Part shown: piece after piece, positions 56,787 to 64,000 of the stretch | How positions within the stretch are numbered: position 1 is the first letter of the stretch | How the letters are laid out: each line of letters begins with the position of its first letter | Assembly (NCBI RefSeq): GCF_039525035.1 | Contig: NZ_BAAAHE010000026.1 | Coordinates: 88,147 to 152,146 of the forward strand | Source of the DNA: Sporichthya brevicatena | GTDB taxonomy: Bacteria; Actinomycetota; Actinomycetes; Sporichthyales; Sporichthyaceae | DNA: 64,000 bases | Direction: 5' to 3' | Translations under genes and position numbers: made by a program | The notes under the pieces: model-generated | What the model was told of the DNA's origin: nothing | Databases searched by the model: none | Seen by the model: only the letters and a program-made list of their open reading frames with translations

Positions 56787-58265
56787 TCAGGGCGCGGGGC
56801 GCTCGGCGGCGGTGACGATGTTGCGGGTCATGCCGCCGAAGACGATGCCGTGGAACGGCCAGACGGCCCACCAGTAGAGCTGGCCGGCGAGGCCGTGGGG
56901 GACGAAGACGGCCCGCTGGCGGTAGACCGATCCTCCGTCAGATCCCGCGCTCACACCGAGTTCGAGCCACGCACGGCCGGGGACGCGCATCTCCGCGCGT
57001 AGCCGGAGCAGCCGCTCGGGACCGGTGTCGTCGAGGGCCTCGACACGCCACCAGTCGAGCGCCTCGCCGACCTGGAGTCGGGCCGGGTTGCGCCGGCCGC
57101 GACGCAGCCCCACGCCGCCGACGAGACGGTCGAGCCAGCCCCGCACCGACCACGCCAGGGGGAACGAGTACCACCCGTTGTCGCCGCCGATCCCGGTGAC
57201 GACCGCCCAGAGCCGGTCCGGGTCGGCCGCGGCCTCCACGCGACGCTCGTCGACGAACGCGCTGCCGCCGGACCAGTCCGGGTCGCTGGGCAGCGGGTCG
57301 GCGGGGGTGTCGCCGACGGCCGCGTCGGACCACCGGGTCTCGACCTCGCCGGCGCGGACCCGGGCCAGCGCCAGTTCCACCGCCCGGTCGTACGGCGTCA
57401 GGCCACCGTCGGGGTCCGGGACGTAGCGCGCGATGTCGTGCTCGGTGCAGACCATCTCGTGCACCAGCGACTCGATCAGCGGCGCCGCGAGCTTGCGGGG
57501 GACCGGGGTGACGACATTGACCCAGTGCGAGCTCAGCTTCGGGGTCAGGAACGGGACCGGCAGGACCCGGCGATGGGGCAGCTCGGCCACCGCGGCGTAA
57601 CGCTGCATCATCTGGCGGTACGTCAGGACATCGGGGCCGCCGATGTCGAACGTGCGGTTCAGCTCGGACGGCAGGTCCGCGGCACCGACCAGGTAGTGCA
57701 GGACGTCCCGCACCGCGATCGACTGGACGCGCCGATCCACCCACTGCGGGGTCACCATCACCGGCAGCCGCTCGGTCAGGTACCGGAGCATCTCGAAGCT
57801 CGCCGACCCGGCGCCGAGGATCACCGCGGCCCCGAACACGGCCGCGGGGACGCCCGAGCGCAGGAAGATCTCGCCGACCTCGCTCCGCGACGCCAGGTGC
57901 GGCGAGAGGTCTTCCCCGTCGCTGGGGCGCAGGCCCCCGAGGTAGACGATCCGGCCCACCCCGGCCGCCCGGGCCGCGTCGGCGGTGATCAGCGCGCCCT
58001 TGCGGTCCACCGACTCGAAGCTGCTCCGCTGGAGGGAGTGCACGAGGTAGTAGAGGACATCGATGTCGTCGCACGCCTTCGCCATCGCCTCGGCGTCGGT
58101 CACGTCGCCCCGGACGACCTCGACCCGGTCGCGCCAGGGCACGCCCCGGAGCTTCTCGGGGTCACGGGCGAGCGCGCGGACCTCGTGGCCCGCGTCGAGG
58201 AGGCGGGGGACCAGGCGCCCGCCGATGTAGCCGGTCGTCCCGGTCACGAGTATCCGCACTGCCAT
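56787..58265 (-). CDS. SDR-family NAD(P)-binding protein with DUF2867 domain
   Basis: A 492-residue protein. The N-terminal ~290 residues are an atypical short-chain dehydrogenase: [17 protein letters not shown] (dinucleotide loop), [11 protein letters not shown] and [10 protein letters not shown]. The C-terminal ~150 residues ([32 protein letters not shown] to HGIVFGGM) are DUF2867. The substrate is unknown; family members are linked to cell-envelope or quinone-related functions without proof. It is divergent from the 3-methyladenine glycosylase gene with 11 bases between starts. Confidence 0.88.
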   Translation of the reverse strand: MAVRILVTGTTGYIGGRLVPRLLDAGHEVRALARDPEKLRGVPWRDRVEVVRGDVTDAEAMAKACDDIDVLYYLVHSLQRSSFESVDRKGALITADAARAAGVGRIVYLGGLRPSDGEDLSPHLASRSEVGEIFLRSGVPAAVFGAAVILGAGSASFEMLRYLTERLPVMVTPQWVDRRVQSIAVRDVLHYLVGAADLPSELNRTFDIGGPDVLTYRQMMQRYAAVAELPHRRVLPVPFLTPKLSSHWVNVVTPVPRKLAAPLIESLVHEMVCTEHDIARYVPDPDGGLTPYDRAVELALARVRAGEVETRWSDAAVGDTPADPLPSDPDWSGGSAFVDERRVEAAADPDRLWAVVTGIGGDNGWYSFPLAWSVRGWLDRLVGGVGLRRGRRNPARLQVGEALDWWRVEALDDTGPERLLRLRAEMRVPGRAWLELGVSAGSDGGSVYRQRAVFVPHGLAGQLYWWAVWPFHGIVFGGMTRNIVTAAERPAP

Positions 58266-58276
58266 AACGTGCCCCG

Positions 58277-58891
58277 ATGGCCCCTTCCGACACTCTGCGC
58301 CGGTCGTTCTTCGACCGCCCGGTCCTCCAGGTCGCCGCCGACCTGCTCGGGGCGGTGGTCGTCCACGGCCCGGTCGCCGTGCGACTGACCGAGGTGGAGG
58401 CCTACGACGGGGCCAACGACCCCGCCTCCCACGCCTATCGGGGCCTCACCCCGCGCACCCGGGTGATGTTCGGCCCCCCGGGGCACCTCTACGTCTACTT
58501 CACCTACGGCATGCACCACTGCGCCAACCTGGTCTGCGGCCCGGACGGCACGGCCGCCGCCGTCCTGCTCCGTGCCGGGGAGGTCGTCGCCGGTCTCGAC
58601 GTCGCCCGCTCCCACCGCCCGGCGGTGACACGGGACGCCGCGCTCGCCCGCGGCCCGGCCAACCTCGTCCGCGCACTGGGACTCGGCCCGGAGCACAACG
58701 GGGCCGACGTCGTCGCCGGGCCGGAGGTCCGGGTCCGGCGGGGAGACCCCTCGACGACGGAGATCCGCACCGGCCCCCGGGTCGGCGTCAGCGCCGGCGC
58801 GACCCGCCCCTGGCGCTTCTGGCTCGCCGACGACCCGACCGTCAGCGCCTACCGCGCCGGAACTCGGAAGCAGCGGGGGAACGCGCGATGA
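58277..58891 (+). CDS. DNA-3-methyladenine glycosylase (AAG/MPG type)
   Basis: A 204-residue base-excision enzyme removing alkylated purines. It shows [30 protein letters not shown] with the catalytic Glu, [24 protein letters not shown] and [11 protein letters not shown]. The length is typical of bacterial MPG. It overlaps tyrS by four bases, a linkage common in actinobacteria between argH and tyrS. Confidence 0.94.
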   Translation: MAPSDTLRRSFFDRPVLQVAADLLGAVVVHGPVAVRLTEVEAYDGANDPASHAYRGLTPRTRVMFGPPGHLYVYFTYGMHHCANLVCGPDGTAAAVLLRAGEVVAGLDVARSHRPAVTRDAALARGPANLVRALGLGPEHNGADVVAGPEVRVRRGDPSTTEIRTGPRVGVSAGATRPWRFWLADDPTVSAYRAGTRKQRGNAR

Positions 58892-60171
58892 GAGAATTCC
58901 GCCCCGTGACCATCTTGGACGACCTCCGCTGGCGCGACCTGGTCGCGCAGACCACCGATCCCGACGCTCTGGCGGCTGCGCTCGCGGCCGGTCCGGTCAC
59001 GCTGTACTGCGGCTTCGACCCGACGGCTCCGAGCCTCCACGTCGGCCACCTGGTACAGGTTCTGACGCTCCGACGGTTCCAGCAGGCCGGCCACCGGGTG
59101 ATCGCGCTCGTCGGCGGCGCGACGGGTCTGATCGGTGACCCGAAGGAGACCTCCGAACGGAGCCTGAACACCAAGGACGTCGTCGGGGAGTGGGTGGGGA
59201 GGATCCGCGCCCAGATCGAGCCGTTCCTCGACTTCGAGGGCGACAACCCCGCGCTCATGGTCAACAACCTCGACTGGACCGCGCCGCTGTCGACGATCGA
59301 CTTCCTGCGCGACATCGGCAAGCACTTCCCGGTCAACCGGATGCTGGCGCGCGACGCCGTCGACAAGCGCCTGAACTCCGAGGTGGGCATCTCCTACACC
59401 GAGTTCAGCTACGTCCTGCTGCAGTCGATGGACTACCTCGAGCTCTACCGCCGGCACGGGTGCTCGCTGCAGATCGGCGGCTCGGACCAGTGGGGCAACA
59501 TCACGGCCGGCGCCGAGCTGATCCGCCGGGTCGAGGCCGGCAAGGCCCACGCGCTGACGACCAAGCTGCTGACCAAGGCCGACGGCACCAAGTTCGGCAA
59601 GACCGAGTCCGGCACCGTCTGGCTCGACCCGGCCCTGACGAGCCCGTACGCGTTCTTCCAGTTCTGGGTGAACACCGACGACCGCGACGTGATCGGCTAC
59701 CTCAAGTGCCTGACGTTCCTGCCCCAGGAGCGGATCGAGGAGCTGGAGAAGGCGACCGCCGAGCGGCCGGGGGCCCGCGAGGCGCAGCGCACCCTCGCGC
59801 AGGAGCTGACCACCCTCGTCCACGGCGCCGAGCAGACGGCCGCAATCCAGAACGCCAGCTCGGCCCTGTTCGGCCGCGGTGAGCTCCGGGACCTGGACGC
59901 GCCCACCCTGGCCGCCGCGCTCGGCGAGCTGCCCAGCACGACCGTCAGCGGCCCGCTGCCGAGCGTGGCGGAGCTCCTGGTCGCCACCGGACTGGAGAAG
60001 AGCAACAACAGCGCCCGCCGCACCATCGGCGAGGGCGGGGCCTACGTGAACAACGTCAAGGTCACCGAGGAGGCGGCCAGCCCGGCCCCGAGTGACCTGC
60101 TTCACGGCGAGTGGCTCGTGCTCCGTCGCGGCAAGCGGAACCTTGCGGCGGTCCGGGTCGTAGGTTCCTAG
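58888..60171 (+). CDS. tyrS: Tyrosyl-tRNA synthetase
   Basis: A 427-residue class I synthetase. The HIGH motif is HVGHL in [14 protein letters not shown], and the KMSKS-like loop is KFGKT. Tyrosine specificity is supported by [20 protein letters not shown] and [13 protein letters not shown]-terminal S4 RNA-binding domain spans ~355-425. ATG 58888 overlaps the glycosylase stop; GTG 58906 is an alternative start. No T-box leader is possible given the overlap. Confidence 0.96.
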   Translation: MREFRPVTILDDLRWRDLVAQTTDPDALAAALAAGPVTLYCGFDPTAPSLHVGHLVQVLTLRRFQQAGHRVIALVGGATGLIGDPKETSERSLNTKDVVGEWVGRIRAQIEPFLDFEGDNPALMVNNLDWTAPLSTIDFLRDIGKHFPVNRMLARDAVDKRLNSEVGISYTEFSYVLLQSMDYLELYRRHGCSLQIGGSDQWGNITAGAELIRRVEAGKAHALTTKLLTKADGTKFGKTESGTVWLDPALTSPYAFFQFWVNTDDRDVIGYLKCLTFLPQERIEELEKATAERPGAREAQRTLAQELTTLVHGAEQTAAIQNASSALFGRGELRDLDAPTLAAALGELPSTTVSGPLPSVAELLVATGLEKSNNSARRTIGEGGAYVNNVKVTEEAASPAPSDLLHGEWLVLRRGKRNLAAVRVVGS

Positions 60172-60209
60172 GCAGGGCGACTCGCGCCCTCCGAGGGAAA
60201 TGGGCGCGG

Positions 60210-61214
60210 ATGGACCTGGAGATCAGCGGACTCACCTGGACGCTGACGATCGCGCTGGTGGTCGGCCTGCTGGCGTTCGACCTGATCCTGGGGGTCCTGC
60301 GACCCCACAAGGTCGGGTTCGGCGAGGCGATCGCCTGGACGATCTTCTACGTCGGCGTCGCGGTGGCCTTCGGCGTCTGGTTCACGATGGCGCACGGCGG
60401 CGACTACGGGACCGAGTTCTTCGCCGGCTACATCGTCGAGTACAGCCTGAGCGTCGACAACCTGTTCGTCTTCGTCATCATCATGACGACGTTCGCGGTG
60501 CCCGAGGCCTACCAGCAGAAGGTGCTGACCTTCGGCATCGTCCTGGCCCTCGCGATGCGCGCGGTCTTCATCATGGCCGGCGCCGCCCTGCTCGCGGCGT
60601 TCTCGTTCATGTTCCTGCTGTTCGGGCTGTTGCTCCTCTTCACGGCGTTCCAGCTCTTCCGGCACCGTGACGAGGACCCGGACATCGAGAACAACGGTGT
60701 GGTCAAGGCCGCGCGCCGCCTGCTGCCGGTGACGAACGAGTACGTCGGCGGCAAGCTCCTCACGAAGATCGACGGGCGCACGATGGTCACGCCGCTGCTC
60801 GTCGTCCTGATCGCGATCGGGTCGATCGACCTGCTCTTCGCGTTGGACTCGATCCCGGCGGTCTTCGGCGTGACCGAGGAGGCCTACATCGTCTTCGTGG
60901 CCAACGCCTTCGCGCTGATGGGCCTGCGGGCGCTGTTCTTCCTCGTCAAGGGTCTGCTCGACCGGCTGGTCTACCTCTCCACCGGGCTCGCGATCATCCT
61001 CGGGTTCATCGGCGTCAAGCTCGTCCTGCACTGGCTGCACGAGGACATCTGGCACGACGCCCCGCAGATCAGCACCCCGGTCAGCCTCGGCGTCATCGTC
61101 GTCGTGCTGACGATCGTGACCGTCGCGAGCCTGATCAAGACCCGCCAGGACCCGACCGCGAAGGCCCACGCCGGCACCCTGCTCGGCGAGCCCGCGAAGA
61201 AGGCCGACGAGTAG
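60210..61214 (+). CDS. TerC-family integral membrane protein
   Basis: A 334-residue protein with ~9 membrane segments. It has the TerC signatures EYSLSVDNLFVFVIIMTTF and IGSIDLLFALDSIPAVFGVT, with the conserved acidic residues in membranes used in metal (often Mn) export. It lies 38 bases after tyrS, too close for the Mn riboswitch often found before TerC genes. GAGGGA precedes the ATG. Confidence 0.92.
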   Translation: MDLEISGLTWTLTIALVVGLLAFDLILGVLRPHKVGFGEAIAWTIFYVGVAVAFGVWFTMAHGGDYGTEFFAGYIVEYSLSVDNLFVFVIIMTTFAVPEAYQQKVLTFGIVLALAMRAVFIMAGAALLAAFSFMFLLFGLLLLFTAFQLFRHRDEDPDIENNGVVKAARRLLPVTNEYVGGKLLTKIDGRTMVTPLLVVLIAIGSIDLLFALDSIPAVFGVTEEAYIVFVANAFALMGLRALFFLVKGLLDRLVYLSTGLAIILGFIGVKLVLHWLHEDIWHDAPQISTPVSLGVIVVVLTIVTVASLIKTRQDPTAKAHAGTLLGEPAKKADE

Positions 61215-61247
61215 GGCACCGGCAAGCAGGCCACCGGCGGGACCCCG

Positions 61248-63401
61248 TCAGGCGAGGTCGACCTCGACCCAGGTGTCGGAGAACGTCGGGGCGTTGCCGA
61301 GGTCCGCGAACTCGAACGGGGTCACCGCGGCCACGGTCGCGAGTTCCTTCGCGTGCTTGCGCCACCCACCCATGTGGGCGGCGACGACGCCGGGGGCGGT
61401 CTCGTCCGTCACCTTGGCGACGACGACGAACGAGCCCCGCTCGTTGTGGACCCGCACCGCGTCTCCGTCGGCGATGTTGCGCGCCGCGGCGTCGGCCGGG
61501 TGCATCAGCAGGGCGGGCTCGCCCTGGATCCGCCGCTGCTGCGGCTGGTCCGCGAAGCTCGAGTTCAGGTACGCGTGGGACTTCGGCGAGACGAGGTTGA
61601 GCCGGTTCCCGGCGTCCGGGCCGAACGCCGACTCACGCGGGGGGATCCAGTGCGGCAGCGGGTCGACCGGCTGCCCCGGCTGGTGCTCCTCCGAGCCCTG
61701 CCGGAACAGCCCGAGAACGAAGTTGCCCATGGCCGCGGCGGCTGCGGAGAACTCGACCTTCCCCGACGGGGTCGGGAAACCGCCCTCGGCGTAGGGCGCG
61801 TAGGAGTCCGCGTCGGGCAGCCGCAGCCGGGCCCAGCCGTCGGCGGCGAGGGACGCCGGCGTGATGCCGTCCATCTGCGGGGCGGACCAGTCGAACGCGG
61901 CGGCGATCATCTCGTCGTCGGTACGGGTGAAGTAGGGCTCGGTGAAGCCCATGCGTTGCCCGAGCCGACGGAACAGCTCCGTGTTCGGGATGGCCTCGCC
62001 CAGCGGCTCGATCGCCCGGTTGTTCCGCGTGATGTAGAAGTGCCCCCAGCTGAACATGACGTCGTCCTGCTCGAGCTGGGTCGTCGCCGGCAGAACGATG
62101 TCCGCGTAGTCGGCGGTGTCGGTCTGGAAGTGCTCGGAGACGACCGTGAACAGGTCCTCCCGGGCCAAACCGGCCAGCAGCTTGTCCTGCTCCGGGCAGA
62201 CCACGAGCGGGTTGGTGTTGTAGACCATCAGGGCCTGGATCGGCGGGTCGAGCTCGAGCTCACCGGTGAGCGCGCGACCGAGCAGGAACTGGTTGACGAT
62301 GCGCGTGCCGGGCCGGATCAGTTCCGCCCCGAGCAGCGCCGGCCAGTTCACTGGGAACGCCCACAGCGGGAGGGCAAGGATTCCGCCGCCGGGCCGCCGC
62401 CACGCGCCGACCAGGCCCGGCAGGCAGGACAGCGCGCGCACCGTCTGACCGCCGCCCGCGTGCCGCTCGATCGCGACGCCGATGCGGATCATCGACGGCT
62501 GGGTGGTCGCGTACTCGCGCGCGAGCGTCCGGATGTCGTCGGCGGGGACGCCGGTCTGCTCCGCCGCCCACTCCGGCGTGTACTGCCGGACGCGCTCGGC
62601 GAGCTCGTCGAACCCGACGGTGTGGTTCGCGACGTAGTCGGCGTCGTGCAGGCCCTCGCCGATGATCACATGCATCATCGCGAGCGCCAGCGCGGTGTCG
62701 GTGCCAGGCCGGATCGGGATGTGCCAGTCCGCGTGCTTGGCCGTCCTCGTGCGCAACGGGTCGACGACCACGACCTTCGCCCCGCGCCGCTGCGCCTCGG
62801 CGATGAACGGCCACAGGTGCAGGTTCGTGCTGATCGGGTTGCAGGCCCAGATCAGGATGAACTTCGAGTGGACGAAGCTCTCGGGGTCGACCCCGGCGGC
62901 CGGCCCGAGCGTCATGACGTACGCGGTCGAGGCCCCGGAGTCGCAGTAGGTCCGCTCGGTGATCGTCGCCCCGAGCTTGTTGAAGAACGGGTCGCCGACG
63001 TTGAGGCCGTTGAGGATGCCCTGGGTGCCGAGGTAGCTCGCGGGCAGAATCGCCTCGGGCCCGTAGGTGTCCGCGATCTCGCGGAACCGCGTCGCGATCT
63101 CGTCGAGGGCCTCGTCCCAGCTGATCCGGGCGAACTGGCCGCTGCCCTTCGGGCCGGTGCGACGCATCGGGTAGAGCACGCGGCCGGGGGAGTACACCGT
63201 GTCGACGAAGTTGTTGAGCTTGACGCACAGACCACCCTGGGTGAACGGGTGGTCCGGGTCGCCGCGGACCTCGGTGGCGACGCCGTCGACCACCGTCACG
63301 CGCATCGCGCAGGTGTCGGGGCAGTCGTGCGGACAGGCGGCTCGCACGGTCCGGGTCCGGGCGGCGGCAGTGGGCCCGGCGTCGGGCAGGACAGCGGTCA
63401 T
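61248..63401 (-). CDS. Molybdopterin-dependent oxidoreductase, catalytic subunit
   Basis: A 717-residue DMSO-reductase-superfamily enzyme. The [4Fe-4S] motif is Cys23, Cys27, Cys31 and Cys59 (ACPHDCPDTC to GGLCVK). The bis-MGD-binding domains show ISWDEALDEIATRF, WACNPISTNLHLWPF and, near the end, NLVSPKSHAYLNSSF and GDAVRVHNERGSFVVVAKV. There is no Tat signal, and no electron-transfer or membrane subunit gene is adjacent, so it is probably cytoplasmic with an unknown donor or acceptor. GGAGG precedes the ATG at 63401. Confidence 0.9.
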   Translation of the reverse strand: MTAVLPDAGPTAAARTRTVRAACPHDCPDTCAMRVTVVDGVATEVRGDPDHPFTQGGLCVKLNNFVDTVYSPGRVLYPMRRTGPKGSGQFARISWDEALDEIATRFREIADTYGPEAILPASYLGTQGILNGLNVGDPFFNKLGATITERTYCDSGASTAYVMTLGPAAGVDPESFVHSKFILIWACNPISTNLHLWPFIAEAQRRGAKVVVVDPLRTRTAKHADWHIPIRPGTDTALALAMMHVIIGEGLHDADYVANHTVGFDELAERVRQYTPEWAAEQTGVPADDIRTLAREYATTQPSMIRIGVAIERHAGGGQTVRALSCLPGLVGAWRRPGGGILALPLWAFPVNWPALLGAELIRPGTRIVNQFLLGRALTGELELDPPIQALMVYNTNPLVVCPEQDKLLAGLAREDLFTVVSEHFQTDTADYADIVLPATTQLEQDDVMFSWGHFYITRNNRAIEPLGEAIPNTELFRRLGQRMGFTEPYFTRTDDEMIAAAFDWSAPQMDGITPASLAADGWARLRLPDADSYAPYAEGGFPTPSGKVEFSAAAAAMGNFVLGLFRQGSEEHQPGQPVDPLPHWIPPRESAFGPDAGNRLNLVSPKSHAYLNSSFADQPQQRRIQGEPALLMHPADAAARNIADGDAVRVHNERGSFVVVAKVTDETAPGVVAAHMGGWRKHAKELATVAAVTPFEFADLGNAPTFSDTWVEVDLA

Positions 63402-63563
63402 CGACGTACCTCCACGCGGCGCGGTGGCGCCAGGCGGTGCACCACCTCGTGCGGGCATCGTCACTCCGGGGTCATCGTCAGACCATGACGTGGAGCGACA
63501 TCCGTCGTAATCTCGGCGCCACGTCGCACCACCTCGATGGAGATCCCCCGCGAGGAGACCCCG

Positions 63564-64000
63564 GTGGCCCCAACCGTCGACCTGGCGCCCGCCAGCACGG
63601 GACGCCTCGGGGTGTGGCGCGACCTGATCCGGGACCACTTCGTCTCGCTCGACGTCGAGGCGCCCCGGGCGGACGGCTTCCGCGGGCAGGTGCGGACCGT
63701 CGAACTGGGCGACCTGCGGGTCGCCGAGGTCGCCTCGATCCCGCAGTCCGCGCACCGCACCGCCGCCCTCGCCCGGGCCGACGCGGAGCGCTGGTTCCAG
63801 ATCGGCCTGCTCACCGGGGGAGCCGCGCGCCTGACCCAGGACGGCCGGGAGTGCGAGCTGCACCCCGGGGACTTCGCCCTGTACGAGACCGACCGGCCCT
63901 TCACCTGGGACCTCGGCCACGGCACCGATCCGTGGCGTCTGCTCGTGTTCACCTGGCCCCGCGCCGCCGTCGACCTCAGCGAGACCGAGGCCGCCGAGCG
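63564..64000 (+). CDS. AraC-family regulator, N-terminal part (runs off the window)
   Basis: An open frame of ~145 codons that continues past the end. It resembles the AraC-binding-like N-terminal domain (type 2): VWRDLIRDHFVSLDVEAP, then WFQIGLLTGGAARLTQDG, ELHPGDFALYETDRPFTWDL and WRLLVFTWPR. The DNA-binding domain should lie beyond 64000. The GTG is preceded by GAGGAG. It is divergent from the molybdenum enzyme across a 162-base gap, with GCACCACCTCG repeated at 63436 and 63525, so it may control that gene. Confidence 0.75.
   Translation, partial: MAPTVDLAPASTGRLGVWRDLIRDHFVSLDVEAPRADGFRGQVRTVELGDLRVAEVASIPQSAHRTAALARADAERWFQIGLLTGGAARLTQDGRECELHPGDFALYETDRPFTWDLGHGTDPWRLLVFTWPRAAVDLSETEAAE

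Noticed and set aside
60172..60209. Mn (yybP-ykoY) riboswitch before the TerC gene
   Set aside because: The gap to tyrS is 38 bases, too short for that structure.

Overview
The window is about 64 kb of very GC-rich DNA. It is dense with short or 4-base gene overlaps, GTG/TTG starts and typical actinobacterial gene neighbourhoods: rpe-ribD-ribE-ribBA-ribH-hisE-hisG, infC-rpmI-rplT-TrmH-kinase-pheST, argCJBDFRGH, and DNA-3-methyladenine glycosylase-tyrS. It most likely comes from a filamentous or soil-type actinomycete. I lean to a Frankia/Sporichthya-like lineage, but that placement is inference and not shown by any marker here. No rRNA, tRNA, CRISPR array, transposase or phage genes were found.

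Layout. 1-2.4 kb: the end of an APC-type permease, then a KdpD/KdpE-like two-component pair. 2.4-3.6 kb: a secreted glycine-rich protein on the minus strand. 3.7-10.4 kb: pentose phosphate, riboflavin and histidine genes plus two small conserved proteins. 10.4-18.0 kb: translation genes (an infC leader with attenuator, infC with an ATC start, rpmI, rplT), a TrmH-type methyltransferase, an orphan PAS histidine kinase and pheST. 18.1-45.6 kb: an accessory segment lying between pheT and argC. It holds an L,D-transpeptidase, a metal ABC transporter behind a Fur-family-like box, a four-gene overlapping operon of unknown role, an SRAP protein, a polysaccharide deacetylase lipoprotein, a dienelactone hydrolase and a peptidase/degenerate-paralogue pair. 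It also holds a branched-chain-type ABC system with fused subunits and two membrane-anchored binding proteins, arranged around a MarR regulator and an MMPL exporter, and a glycosyltransferase. 45.7-54.3 kb: the complete acetyl-cycle arginine operon. 54.3-58.3 kb: a second insertion (XRE/nucleotidyltransferase pair, frameshifted metallo-hydrolase, TetR, SDR). 58.3-61.2 kb: the 3-methyladenine glycosylase, tyrS and TerC. 61.2-64 kb: a molybdopterin oxidoreductase and the start of an AraC-type regulator.

How genes work together. The rib genes make riboflavin from GTP and ribulose-5-phosphate, and rpe feeds the same pentose pool. HisG/HisE start histidine synthesis. ArgC-J-B-D-F-G-H take acetylglutamate to arginine, with ArgR as the likely repressor. 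The liv-like cluster appears to be one regulon: two 25-bp near-palindromes (TTCAC-N15-GTGAA, 19/25 identical) sit in the divergent liv/marR intergenic region and directly before the MMPL gene.

The most unusual feature is a set of dispersed palindromic repeats without a visible mobile partner. There is an 80-bp structured element with one copy before pheS and one before argH. A 25-bp palindrome occurs twice downstream of tetR and once inside the coding sequence of the fused liv ATPase. An AAAGGGTGTCACCC family and a paired GCTCATGCATGAGC palindrome are also present. All repeat counts and alignments were done by eye.
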